32,609 bases of DNA. It comes from Bacteroidales bacterium. Lineage in GTDB: Bacteria; Bacteroidota; Bacteroidia; Bacteroidales; UBA932. Shown here one piece after another: positions 1 to 7,463 of the stretch. Each line of letters starts with the position of its first letter. The first letter of the stretch is position 1. A program made the translations under genes and the position numbers. Under the pieces are notes generated by a model. The model worked only from the letters and a program-made list of their open reading frames with translations. It did no database searches and was not told the DNA's origin. Location of the stretch: the NCBI GenBank assembly GCA_024401975.1, contig JAKSKB010000014.1:1-32609 (forward strand), read 5' to 3'.

Positions 1-1623
1 GAGGCCATCGGCAACACAATGGAGATCTATGGGAAGATCAAGGAATATGAACTGGATGCCCCAAGGATATGCTGTCCGCTTCCGTTCAAACTGAATGAAG
101 GCGAGGATGCTTTCTCCGTACTGAAAGCTCATGCGGAGGCTGGATTTGATAAGTTGTTCAGTTCAGACTGTGCTCGGGGGAGGGTCCGGCTGGAAAAGGA
201 ACTGACGGTCATAAAGGAAAAGGGCTTTGAAAACCAGTTCCTCTTATTGGAAGATATTGTGAAATATGCGAAGAAGGAAGGCATCATGTATGGACCGGGA
301 CGTGGATTTGCAGCTTCAAGCCTTGTGAATTATTGCCTTGGAGTTACCAAGGTCAATCCACTCGCGGATGGTCTGTGCTTCGAAAGGCTTCTCAATGATA
401 AGACCAAGGTGTTTGCCGGGGTTGATATTGATTTTGAATATGGCTCATCCGGGAAAGTCGTATCTTATCTGAAGGAGAAGTTTGGCGAGAATGCGGTCGG
501 GGGATTGGTTTGTCTCTGCACAAAAGGCTGCCGGACGTTACTTGAGGAAGCCTGCAATGCACTTGAGGTCAGTCAAGTTGACAAGGACCGGCTCAAGGCA
601 ATCCTCCCCGAAGACAATCAGATAATAGTCTACCAAAGTGAGAACGATATCGAGACGTACAAGCTGACCTGTGAAAACATACGCAAGTATGTGCAAAAAG
701 TAGAAGATTTGCTGGATTCCTCAATGAAACTGCGGGAAGTCTTTTCAGTCGCTTCTTCTCTGGAGGGCAGAAAGACCAGCTATGAGGTGAGCCTGTGCGC
801 GGTCATGGTAAGTGATCGTGCCCTGTCAGATACGGTTCCAGTCATGCTAGGAGAAAGCAAAATAACAGGTTCCGAGGAAGTAATCTGCCAGTACGAAAAA
901 TATCATAGTGAAGACGCTGGAGTTCTGAGGCTGAACTTCCTTGAGTTGAGAACACTCAACGTTATACACGATACACTTAGTGAAATAGCTGAGAACACTG
1001 GAGCCTCCATGAGTCTAGATGGCCTTATTTCTGACCCTGAGAGCGACTTGCTGATGAATCTTGGGGATACGGATGGTGTGCTGTTATTTGAGTCGCCCAA
1101 AATGCGGGAGTTCCTGTTATCATTCAAAAGGCCTCCAAAGTTTTCGGACCTTGCCGCTCTCAACGCCCTCTATCGCCCTGGCTTGCTGAACAGGATCCCG
1201 GAATATCTGGTACGAGCCAACAACGCCTCAGGCATAAAGAAATGGGGCATACCGGAACTTGATGCCATTCTGGCTGAAACGAACGGAATTCTTATCTATC
1301 AGGAGCAGATGGTGTCTTTCTTCAAGGACTTCCTTCGCAACTCAGACAATGCTTCCGTAGCAGCATATAAGGCTCTTGCAAAAAGGAAGGGAGCTCTCAT
1401 TGCAGAACTTAAAAAGGAATTCCTGGCAGAGGGGAAACAACGCAGAATACATGAACGGACTTTGGTCAAGGTCTGGAACCAGTTGTATGATGACAGCCTC
1501 TATGCTTTCAGCAAGTCCCACTGTGTCTGTTATGTGTCAATAGCCTACCAATGTGCTTATCTGAAGGCTCATTATCGGGAATTATTCATGAGAAACTGGA
1601 GGAAATACAATTGTGATATTTGA
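1..1623 (+). CDS. DNA polymerase III alpha (DnaE)-like paralogue, C-terminal part; 5' end lies outside the window
   Basis: C-family polymerase palm and fingers. The frame is open to base 1 and the residues before the first ATG (base 19) continue DnaE-like sequence (EAIGNT), so this is the inner part of a longer gene whose PHP region would lie to the left. Counting from that ATG: GPGRG at 92-96, the metal-binding pair in VDIDFE (D136, D138), FSDLAALNALYRPG, IYQEQ, and FSKSH...AYLKAHY near the end. The alignment block VICQYEKYHSEDAGVLRLNF puts Asn306 (bases 934-936) where DnaE proteins have the third catalytic Asp (KFDFLGLRTL in E. coli). The ITFGTMAAK and HAAGVV blocks are also not conserved. 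The protein stops 15-20 residues after the KAHY motif, so the OB-fold and tau/clamp-binding C-terminus is missing. Inference: an island-borne accessory subunit, possibly from a mutasome-like (ImuC/DnaE2) set, and possibly inactive as a polymerase. Confidence 0.85.
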   Translation, partial: EAIGNTMEIYGKIKEYELDAPRICCPLPFKLNEGEDAFSVLKAHAEAGFDKLFSSDCARGRVRLEKELTVIKEKGFENQFLLLEDIVKYAKKEGIMYGPGRGFAASSLVNYCLGVTKVNPLADGLCFERLLNDKTKVFAGVDIDFEYGSSGKVVSYLKEKFGENAVGGLVCLCTKGCRTLLEEACNALEVSQVDKDRLKAILPEDNQIIVYQSENDIETYKLTCENIRKYVQKVEDLLDSSMKLREVFSVASSLEGRKTSYEVSLCAVMVSDRALSDTVPVMLGESKITGSEEVICQYEKYHSEDAGVLRLNFLELRTLNVIHDTLSEIAENTGASMSLDGLISDPESDLLMNLGDTDGVLLFESPKMREFLLSFKRPPKFSDLAALNALYRPGLLNRIPEYLVRANNASGIKKWGIPELDAILAETNGILIYQEQMVSFFKDFLRNSDNASVAAYKALAKRKGALIAELKKEFLAEGKQRRIHERTLVKVWNQLYDDSLYAFSKSHCVCYVSIAYQCAYLKAHYRELFMRNWRKYNCDI

Positions 1624-1654
1624 TGCCGTTCGTGCGGTGCGATCAAATAATGGC

Positions 1655-1662
1655 TAATTTTG
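1655..1662 (+). promoter_or_regulatory. candidate -7 promoter element (TAnnTTTG) for the PD-(D/E)XK-like gene
   Basis: TAATTTTG is an exact match to the Bacteroidetes -7 element and ends about 19 bases before the ATG at 1682. I see no TTTG at the expected -33 position, so the call rests on one element. It would give the gene its own start, apart from the polymerase gene 58 bp upstream. Confidence 0.35.
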
Positions 1663-1681
1663 CATAAACATCAGGATAAAC

Positions 1682-2434
1682 ATGTCAAACAAAGGTAAAG
1701 CAGGAAGCTTGATTGACTTCCGAGTGGCAGTAGAGACGGCCAGGGATGAAATTGATACTTCAATTCTATCCCTGAATCCCGAATGGACCGGTGGTTCCAT
1801 TGAATGGTTCTCTCCAATCAAGGAGACAGGATATGAAGAATACGTTGATGACACTTTCTGGAGCGGGTGCCTGCAACCTGGGGCTAAGTCTTTCTGGGTC
1901 GGGCTCCAGAAGCCTGCAAGGTTCTGGCCGAAAGGCGGCCCGAATTGGGATGGTCTAGCCGTTCTTACGAAAACCGATGGAAAGAAAGTCCTGCTTCTAT
2001 TCGAGGCGAAAGCCCATAGCTATGAGCTGAAAAGTTCATGCGGAGCAGCATATGCATCTTCGCTCTCTGAAATCAAAGGCAGGATTGAGCAGGCTTTCAG
2101 GGAAGCTCGAATAGATTGCGAGAATGACCCTCTGAAGAACTATTATCAGTTCAGCAACCGTTTTGCCTATATAAGCACTCTCAGGAAAAGTATTGACGCA
2201 TGCTGCATATACCTGTATTTCGCTAATGATCCATATTGGGATTTGTCAAATGATAAGACTGATGTTGAAAGATGGGGCAGGGCCATTATTCATGAACATA
2301 ACTATTTCGGTGCATCGTCCTCACAGTTGCGGTCAAGTTCCATTTATGAACTAATTCTCGATTTGAAGTCAGAATCCTTCAGAGAGCTTCGCGACTCAAT
2401 CATTGGGAAACTTACTGAAAACATGGTCCTTTAG
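1682..2434 (+). CDS. PD-(D/E)XK nuclease-like protein of unknown role
   Basis: A 250-residue soluble protein with no signal peptide or membrane segment. The core reads FWPKGGPNWDGLAVL (81-95), then a turn and VLLLFEAKAH (103-112). The Asp90 ... Glu108-x-Lys110 spacing, with each half inside a predicted beta strand, is the layout of the PD-(D/E)XK nuclease fold, as in restriction endonucleases and related DNA-cleaving enzymes. The rest is rich in aromatic residues and has no motif I know. No methyltransferase, helicase or ATPase partner is visible next to it, so it cannot be called a restriction enzyme. It sits in the island between the DnaE paralogue and an unknown gene, with its own candidate promoter, and a hairpin follows its stop codon. 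The fold assignment is inference from motif spacing. Confidence 0.7.
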   Translation: MSNKGKAGSLIDFRVAVETARDEIDTSILSLNPEWTGGSIEWFSPIKETGYEEYVDDTFWSGCLQPGAKSFWVGLQKPARFWPKGGPNWDGLAVLTKTDGKKVLLLFEAKAHSYELKSSCGAAYASSLSEIKGRIEQAFREARIDCENDPLKNYYQFSNRFAYISTLRKSIDACCIYLYFANDPYWDLSNDKTDVERWGRAIIHEHNYFGASSSQLRSSSIYELILDLKSESFRELRDSIIGKLTENMVL

Positions 2435-2457
2435 ACAATTATTTCTTTCACGAACAG

Positions 2458-2484
2458 CGCCTCTGCCACAATACGGCAGGGGCG
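2458..2484 (+). terminator. hairpin, possible weak intrinsic terminator
   Basis: Arms CGCCTCTGCC and GGCAGGGGCG pair over 10 bp (one G-T pair) around a 7-base loop, followed by only three T residues. It lies between the stop of the nuclease-like gene and the ATG at 2506. The short T run makes full termination doubtful; it may instead shape the leader of the next gene. Confidence 0.45.
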
Positions 2485-2505
2485 TTTCCGATATTTGCCG
2501 ATACT

Positions 2506-3165
2506 ATGAATCTGGATCAGTATAAAGAAAAAGTATCTGCGGATATTCTGTACGAATTGGCCAAAGAAGTCTACAACCACGACCGTGATTATACTCCAAG
2601 CAGCATCACGGAGGATTATTGGCTTCTCGACCTCAAGAATGCCCTTATTCATGCTGACAGGAAGAAACACCCATACCAGGTCTATATCCGCGGCTATGGC
2701 GTTGAAATCCATTCGGAAGGGAAGTGGTCTGTCGTTCTGTACTTCAAGGCCGGAAAAATCATCATTGGAGAAAACTACATTGAGGTGGACTGCTTCGAAC
2801 GTGCCATCGAGGATCTTCGATTCCTTTGCGGATTGATTCCGAAATATTCTGACAAGTATACGGAAGCCATGAACAATGCAGCCCTTGAAATGCAGAAGGA
2901 GACGATGATTCAGCAGATATTCGAATCCACCGTTGCACCGGCTTTGAGTGGGATTCTCAAGGGCAGGGGACTCAGATGTACGACCCGGAGAAATATCAAG
3001 ACCGTTACTCTAAACCTTATTCAGGGCAAGACCGTGGTCAGGACCTTCTATATCTCATACGATGATTTTGCATATGAGCTTGAGAACATAAAGTCCTTCA
3101 TCGAGCAACATTTCCCGTTAAGTAATGGCAAGCAAGAAGCCACTATGCTACCGGATTGCGTCTAG
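2506..3165 (+). CDS. hypothetical protein, 219 residues, island gene
   Basis: I do not recognise the family. The protein is soluble, with no signal peptide or membrane helix. Residues 1-110 look alpha/beta with several aromatic strands (QVYIRGYGVEIHS, WSVVLYFKAGKIIIG). Residues about 115-145 are helical (IPKYSDKYTEAMNNAALEMQ), and the tail alternates strands and a helix. No catalytic motif stands out. The ATG at 2506 is the first after the hairpin. The 3' end overlaps the end of the convergent small minus-strand gene by 18 bases, which suggests compact, co-evolved island genes rather than random debris. Codon use looks normal for coding sequence. Confidence 0.7.
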   Translation: MNLDQYKEKVSADILYELAKEVYNHDRDYTPSSITEDYWLLDLKNALIHADRKKHPYQVYIRGYGVEIHSEGKWSVVLYFKAGKIIIGENYIEVDCFERAIEDLRFLCGLIPKYSDKYTEAMNNAALEMQKETMIQQIFESTVAPALSGILKGRGLRCTTRRNIKTVTLNLIQGKTVVRTFYISYDDFAYELENIKSFIEQHFPLSNGKQEATMLPDCV

Positions 3166-3486
3166 CCTCCTGTTCATCTCGTCCGCATCTTTTCTCTGCT
3201 GGCTGTCTTCCTCTGTCTGAAGTGCAATCTCCTGAGCCTCCGCATCAGGCTCCGACTCTGCCGTCTCCCATGAGATAATATTCCTAATGTCCTGCCTGAT
3301 TTGCTGAAGATTGGCGTTGATCCGTTTCTCCACGATGTTCTCCGTGGCCTTCTCGCATATCTCATCAAGCAGCTTGCTGCGTTTCTTTTCCGACAACTTT
3401 TCCGCTTTCTCCTTCGCGATTGATTCCAGTTCTTCCGGGTCATAGACGATGGAGCCATCAAGCATTTTCATCTTGAAGTATTCCAT
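3148..3486 (-). CDS. small charged, probably coiled-coil protein, 112 residues
   Basis: A short, very charged protein. Residues 17-65 have a heptad-like pattern rich in Lys/Glu with Leu, Ile and Val at regular spacing (LESIAKEKAEKLSEKKRSK, then LLDEICEKATENIVEKRI), and the tail is acidic and polar. No enzyme motif is seen. Its ATG lies inside the last codons of the upstream HTH gene (19-base overlap), so the two are probably translated together and may act as a pair. The second frame in this stretch (3174-3461) gives an implausible Arg/Ser-rich product and is rejected. Possible roles such as a partner or inhibitor of the HTH protein are guesses. Confidence 0.6.
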   Translation of the reverse strand: MEYFKMKMLDGSIVYDPEELESIAKEKAEKLSEKKRSKLLDEICEKATENIVEKRINANLQQIRQDIRNIISWETAESEPDAEAQEIALQTEEDSQQRKDADEMNRRLDAIR

Positions 3487-3911
3487 AAGTGCCTTTTCCG
3501 GATTCTTGTACTGTTGCCGATCCTTATGCTAGGCAGAGCTCCGGCAGACATATACCTATATATGGTAGTCCTGTTCATGCCAAGATACAATGCCGCCATG
3601 GATGGGGAGAGCAGTTCCATCTTCTCCAGACGATCCATGAGGACTGAATTCCTGTTCTCCTGAAAGAGCACATCCGCCACTCTGTGTCGCTCGTCCTTTT
3701 TTCTCTGCTTGTAGGCAAGACTTGAGCATCTGTGAGAACAGTAAAGAGTGGATGATTTCAGACAAGTGAACTCCTTACCGCAAAACACACAGATTTTCCT
3801 GTAGACCGCTGCGTTGGCATAAGCATTATTTCGCCCGTTTCCCTGTTGCATAGTGTTGCATAATGTTGCATAGTGTTGCTTTCTCGTCAAATCTCGGAGA
3901 TGGCCTCGCAT
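3468..3911 (-). CDS. zinc-finger plus excisionase-type helix-turn-helix DNA-binding protein
   Basis: Two parts. Residues 41-70 hold a CxxC ... CxxxC zinc-binding module (Cys41, Cys44, Cys58, Cys62; CVFCGKEF then YCSHRCSSLAYKQRKK). Residues 100-140 form a MerR/excisionase-like HTH (LLSPSMAALYLGMNRTTIYR, then a basic wing with RIGNSTRIRKR). This pairing is common in mobile elements of Bacteroidetes, often near an integrase, and such proteins act as excision factors or regulators. No integrase is in view. The first 20 residues are encoded across a set of 10-bp direct repeats; an internal ATG at base 3851 would give a 127-residue protein and leave most of the repeats upstream. That shorter form is plausible. 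The gene overlaps the downstream coiled-coil gene by 19 bases. Confidence 0.75.
   Translation of the reverse strand: MRGHLRDLTRKQHYATLCNTMQQGNGRNNAYANAAVYRKICVFCGKEFTCLKSSTLYCSHRCSSLAYKQRKKDERHRVADVLFQENRNSVLMDRLEKMELLSPSMAALYLGMNRTTIYRYMSAGALPSIRIGNSTRIRKRHLWNTSR
3846..3880. repeat. 10-bp tandem direct repeats (TTGCATARTG), three copies plus a half
   Basis: Copies at 3846-3855, 3856-3865 and 3866-3875, then TTGCT at 3876-3880. The unit is TTGCATAGTG, with one changed base in the middle copy. The period matches one turn of the DNA helix, so every unit faces the same side. They lie at the 5' end of the HTH/excisionase-like gene. A protein-binding array (autoregulation or recombination) is the best reading. 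Confidence 0.7.
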
Positions 3912-3990
3912 AACATTATGTTCGCGCAGGAAACACGCAGTAAAAGGTGTAATACTACCGCTATTTAACGATAGATATCGACCTAAAGTA

Positions 3991-4023
3991 AAAAAATAAA
4001 AGAGCTAGGGTAACTAACTCTTT
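3991..4023 (-). terminator. Rho-independent terminator of mnmE (minus strand)
   Basis: Arms at 3999-4008 and 4014-4023 form a 10-bp stem with one mismatch and a 5-base loop. Read on the minus strand it is followed by a T-rich run (TTTTATTTTTTT, bases about 4001-3990). It lies about 45 bases past the mnmE stop and forms the boundary between the core genes and the island. Confidence 0.75.
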
Positions 4024-4066
4024 CACTATCAGTTTAGATAAATAATTATAATCTATTGAATATCAA

Positions 4067-5566
4067 CTACTTGCCTATGCAGAACCTACCGAAAATCTCC
4101 CCGAGCACCTCTTCATCGGTGATTTCACCGGTGATGGAGCCGATTTCGCGAAGGGCTTCGCGTAGGTCCTGGGACAAGAGGTCGGTTGGAACGTGACCTG
4201 ACAGGGCGTCACGGACTCTCGCAATGGATTCCGAGGCACGGCGCAGTGCGTTCGCATGCCGGGCGTTGGTGACAAGTATCTCCTCGCTAGTAAAGCGGCC
4301 TCGCCGGCCTTTGGACAGTCTGTCCAGCAGTTTGTCAATTCCTTCACCCGTGAGAGCCGAAATGTCAATGATTTCGCCGGACACGGCTGCTGCAGGGAAT
4401 TTTCCGTCGCTGGCGAGACATAGTTTGCGGGCAAGGTCTTCAGTCCCGATATCGTATGTTCCGAATGCCGGATATTTCAAGTCGAATATATTGTAACTTC
4501 GGTCTTTCACCGGGAATTCCTCCGGGTGGATGGCATCGAACAGGTCAACCTTGTTGCGGACGCATATCAGTTCCTGTCCGGTGCTGAGACGGGGGAGTAT
4601 GGAGGAAACGCTCTTTTCGAGTTCTTTCAAGGGTGCCAGCGCGTCCAGTACGAGAATTATCACATCCGCTTCGGATATCCTGTCTAGGGTGCGGGAAATG
4701 CCCATTTTCTCGACTTTGTCCGAAGTCTCACGAATTCCAGCCGTGTCTATGAATCTGTAAAGGATTCCATCGATGATCATCGTGTCTTCAACCGTGTCCC
4801 GCGTAGTTCCCGGTATGTCCGAAACAATCGCGCGTGAATCACCGACAAGTGCGTTTAGAAGAGTGCTCTTGCCGGTATTGACATTCCCTGCGATGACGAC
4901 GGGGACTCCGTTCTTGATGGCGTTGCCGTCCCTGAACGAGGCGCACAGGCCGTCTATGTGTGAAACGGCTTCGTCAAGCAGGGCTGCGAGTCTGTCGCGG
5001 TCAGCGAATTCAATGTCCTCGTCGCTGAAATCCAGTTCCAGTTCCATCAGTGAAGCTATTTCGATGAGTTTTCCGCGGATGTCGGACAATTTTGCGGAAT
5101 AATTGCCCTTCAACTGGTTCATCGCAAGTCTGTGAGCCGATTCCGAGGTCGATGCTATCAGGTCGGCTACGGCTTCCGCCTGTGAAAGGTCCATCTTTCC
5201 GTTCACGAACGCCCGTCTGGTGAATTCTCCCGGCATAGCCGGTCTGGCTCCCGCACGTCCGAGCAATTCGAGGAGGCGGGCGACTACATATTGCGAAGAA
5301 TGGCACATTATCTCCACCATGTCTTCACCGGTATATGATTGCGGAGCACGGTATATCGCGGCCACGACTTCATCCAGGGTCCCGCTCTCCTCAAGTATGC
5401 TTCCGTATTTGAGCGAATATCCTGTCGAAGATGCCGCCTCTCCGTGCCTGAACGTTATGAGCCTGTCAGCGATCTCCGTCGATTCCGGCCCGCTGACCCT
5501 TATTATGGAAATCGCACCGGTGCCGACCGAGGTCGCCGGTGCGAATATTGTTTCAGAATATGTCAT
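4067..5566 (-). CDS. mnmE: tRNA uridine-5-carboxymethylaminomethyl modification GTPase MnmE
   Basis: MnmE works with MnmG to build the cmnm5 group on U34 of certain tRNAs. The N-terminal formyl-THF-binding domain starts with TIFAPATSVGTGAISIIRVSG. The embedded G domain has G1 GNVNTGKS (227-234), TTRD (254-257), DTAG (274-277) and NKVD. The essential C-terminal FCIGK is at 495-499. At 499 residues it is somewhat longer than the usual 450-470, from loops rather than an extra domain. The start is an ATG 15 bases after the rho stop, with no room for a separate promoter, so it is likely transcribed with rho. A terminator lies just past the gene. The 3' end of mnmE is a known island attachment site in some Proteobacteria (SGI1 in trmE), which matters because accessory genes begin right behind it here. 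Confidence 0.97.
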   Translation of the reverse strand: MTYSETIFAPATSVGTGAISIIRVSGPESTEIADRLITFRHGEAASSTGYSLKYGSILEESGTLDEVVAAIYRAPQSYTGEDMVEIMCHSSQYVVARLLELLGRAGARPAMPGEFTRRAFVNGKMDLSQAEAVADLIASTSESAHRLAMNQLKGNYSAKLSDIRGKLIEIASLMELELDFSDEDIEFADRDRLAALLDEAVSHIDGLCASFRDGNAIKNGVPVVIAGNVNTGKSTLLNALVGDSRAIVSDIPGTTRDTVEDTMIIDGILYRFIDTAGIRETSDKVEKMGISRTLDRISEADVIILVLDALAPLKELEKSVSSILPRLSTGQELICVRNKVDLFDAIHPEEFPVKDRSYNIFDLKYPAFGTYDIGTEDLARKLCLASDGKFPAAAVSGEIIDISALTGEGIDKLLDRLSKGRRGRFTSEEILVTNARHANALRRASESIARVRDALSGHVPTDLLSQDLREALREIGSITGEITDEEVLGEIFGRFCIGK

Positions 5567-5581
5567 CCGATGGAAAATATG

Positions 5582-7333
5582 TTAATCCAAACGCTTGTAG
5601 TCTCTGGGGTTTACCTTGTTCATATTGTCCAGCAACTCTTCGTTCGTCTTAAACTCATCCATAAGCTGAAGCATGAAATTCATCGCTTCCACAGGGTTCA
5701 TCTCGGCAAGCAGCTTACGCAATATCCATATCCTGTTTGCCATGCTCTTGTCGAGGAGAAGGTCATCGCGACGTGTGCCGGAAAGCAATACGTTGACTGC
5801 GGGGAAAATCCTTCTGTTGGCAAGATTGCGTTCCAGGGTGAGTTCCTGGTTGCCGGTTCCCTTGAATTCCTCATACACGATATCGTCCTGTTTGCTCCCC
5901 GTCTCGGTAAGCGCCGTTGCTATTATCGTAAGCGACCCTCCTCCCTCGATGTTTCTGGCGGCTCCGAAAAAACGTTTCGGTTTCTGGAGCGCGTTGGCAT
6001 CGATACCTCCGGTGAGTACTTTGCCGGAGGCCGGCTGTACCGTGTTGTAGGCGCGCGCGAGTCGCGTTATGGAATCGAGAAGTATGACGACGTCGTGTCC
6101 GCATTCCACGAGTCTGCGGGCCTTTTCTATCACCATATTTGCAACCTTTACGTGTCTTTCTGCCGGCTCGTCGAAAGTGGATGCCACGACTTCAGCCTGT
6201 ACGGTGCGCTGCATATCGGTGACCTCTTCGGGACGTTCGTCTATGAGAAGCACGATTTCGTACACTTCAGGATGATTGTCTGCTATGGCGTTGGCTATGC
6301 TCTTGAGAAGCATGGTCTTTCCCGTTTTAGGCTGCGCCACTATCATGGCGCGCTGGCCTTTTCCGATAGGGGCGAACATATCAACGATGCGGCAGGCAGG
6401 GTCAGCGGAATGTCCGTTGCCGAGCAGATTGAATTTTTCGTTGGGGAAGAGGGGAGTGAGGAAATCGAAAGGAACGCGGTCGCGGATGTATTCGGGAGTG
6501 CGTCCGTTGATGTATTTGACGCGTATGAGAGGAAAATATTTGTCCCCTTCACGCGGAGGCCTGATTTCTCCTGTCACCGTGTCGCCGCTCTTGAGCGCGT
6601 TGGTCTTTATCTGCTGCTGGGAGACGTAGATGTCATCGGGCGAATTGAGATAATTGTAATCCGATGAACGGAGGAATCCGTAGCCGTCAGGCATAATCTC
6701 AAGCACTCCGGTGGCTTCTACGGTACCTTCGAATTCGGGAGTTCTCGGCTTCTGCATCTGCTGGTTTTGTCTGTTGCGATGCTGTTGTCCGTTGCCGTCA
6801 GCATTCTGTCTCTTGAATCCGGTCTGCTGGTCATCAGCATTCTGTTCCGGTCTCTGCGGCTTCTGTTCCGGCTGCAGCTCCGTCGCCGCGAAAGAGTTGT
6901 CGGAAGATGGCTTTTCACCGCGGTGTATGCGCTGACGCTTCTGTTTTGCTTCCTTTTCAGGTTTCGCGGAGACTTTTGTTTCAACCGGTGCGGGCTCAGG
7001 AACCAGAACTGGTTCGGGAAGCGTCGCGGCTTTCGGTTTGCGTCCGCGTTTCTTGGGTTGGACTACCTCCTGCTTTTCTTCTGCCGGTGCGGTCTCTTCT
7101 TTCTTTTCTTGCGAACCGGCCTGCGGCTTCTCCTGTGCCGGCTTCCTGCCTCTTTTCTTCTTCTCCGGCTTCGGCTCGGGGGCCTGCGCTGTCGCAGTGG
7201 CTTGCGAATCGATGATTTTGATAATCAGATCATCGTTGGTCAGCTTCTTGCTGATTCTGATTTTGTACTGCCTTGCAATGGTCTCGAGTTCTTCCCGCCC
7301 CATGCCTCTCAGTTCTTCGTATTTGTAAAGCAT
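5582..7333 (-). CDS. rho: transcription termination factor Rho with long disordered insertion
   Basis: An RNA-dependent ATPase and helicase that ends transcription. The order is: Rho N-terminal helical domain (1-45), a low-complexity region of about 155 residues (46-200) rich in Lys, Glu, Pro and Gln, the cold-shock-like RNA-binding domain (about 201-275, with DGYGFLRS), and the RecA-like ATPase with Walker A AQPKTGKT (333-340), [13 protein letters not shown] and [14 protein letters not shown]. The insertion carries two AT-hook-like copies of KKRGRKP (59-65 and 94-100) and a Gln/Asn/Arg-rich end. At 583 residues it is much longer than E. coli Rho (419). Long insertions of this sort are typical of Bacteroidetes; in B. 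thetaiotaomicron the insertion supports phase separation. A promoter and a leader of about 100 bases precede it, and mnmE follows after 15 bases. Confidence 0.98.
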   Translation of the reverse strand: MLYKYEELRGMGREELETIARQYKIRISKKLTNDDLIIKIIDSQATATAQAPEPKPEKKKRGRKPAQEKPQAGSQEKKEETAPAEEKQEVVQPKKRGRKPKAATLPEPVLVPEPAPVETKVSAKPEKEAKQKRQRIHRGEKPSSDNSFAATELQPEQKPQRPEQNADDQQTGFKRQNADGNGQQHRNRQNQQMQKPRTPEFEGTVEATGVLEIMPDGYGFLRSSDYNYLNSPDDIYVSQQQIKTNALKSGDTVTGEIRPPREGDKYFPLIRVKYINGRTPEYIRDRVPFDFLTPLFPNEKFNLLGNGHSADPACRIVDMFAPIGKGQRAMIVAQPKTGKTMLLKSIANAIADNHPEVYEIVLLIDERPEEVTDMQRTVQAEVVASTFDEPAERHVKVANMVIEKARRLVECGHDVVILLDSITRLARAYNTVQPASGKVLTGGIDANALQKPKRFFGAARNIEGGGSLTIIATALTETGSKQDDIVYEEFKGTGNQELTLERNLANRRIFPAVNVLLSGTRRDDLLLDKSMANRIWILRKLLAEMNPVEAMNFMLQLMDEFKTNEELLDNMNKVNPRDYKRLD

Positions 7334-7386
7334 ATTAAAGGATTGATTGAAATACGCGGCGAAAGGACCGCATCTTCACAATAAAT

Positions 7387-7432
7387 ATTCGGAATGGAAA
7401 CAATCACTTGGGACGTTTCCCGAATGAAACGT
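7387..7432 (-). promoter_or_regulatory. rho leader with two mutually exclusive hairpins
   Basis: On the minus strand, hairpin A pairs 7426-7432 with 7413-7419 (7 bp, 6-base loop). Hairpin B pairs 7420-7425 with 7387-7392 and 7415-7419 with 7397-7401 (11 bp with a 4-base bulge). They share 7415-7425, so only one can form. The predicted RNA start near 7431 falls at the edge of hairpin A. Control of rho by its own leader is known in E. coli; here it is only a possibility. Confidence 0.35.
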
Positions 7433-7433
7433 G

Positions 7434-7463
7434 CAAAGTTAACAAAAAAAATCATCTGTCAAA
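7434..7463 (-). promoter_or_regulatory. promoter of rho (Bacteroidetes type)
   Basis: On the minus strand: TTTG at 7463-7460, 18 bases, then TAACTTTG at 7441-7434. Both elements and the spacing fit the Bacteroidetes consensus (-33 TTTG, -7 TAnnTTTG). It overlaps the stop of lptD and predicts a leader of about 100 bases before the rho ATG. This is the best promoter match found in the window. Confidence 0.6.

Noticed and set aside
3174-3461. Alternative 95-codon minus-strand frame within the coiled-coil gene
   Set aside because: Arg/Ser-rich low-complexity product; the competing 112-residue frame has a better start, coupling and composition.
3846-3880. Short CRISPR-like array
   Set aside because: The repeats are contiguous 10-mers with no spacers and no cas genes nearby.
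5339-6667. Long plus-strand open frame (442 codons) opposite rho and mnmE
   Set aside because: It lies entirely antisense to two certain genes, its product has no recognisable domain, and it spans their junction; it is a frame shadow.
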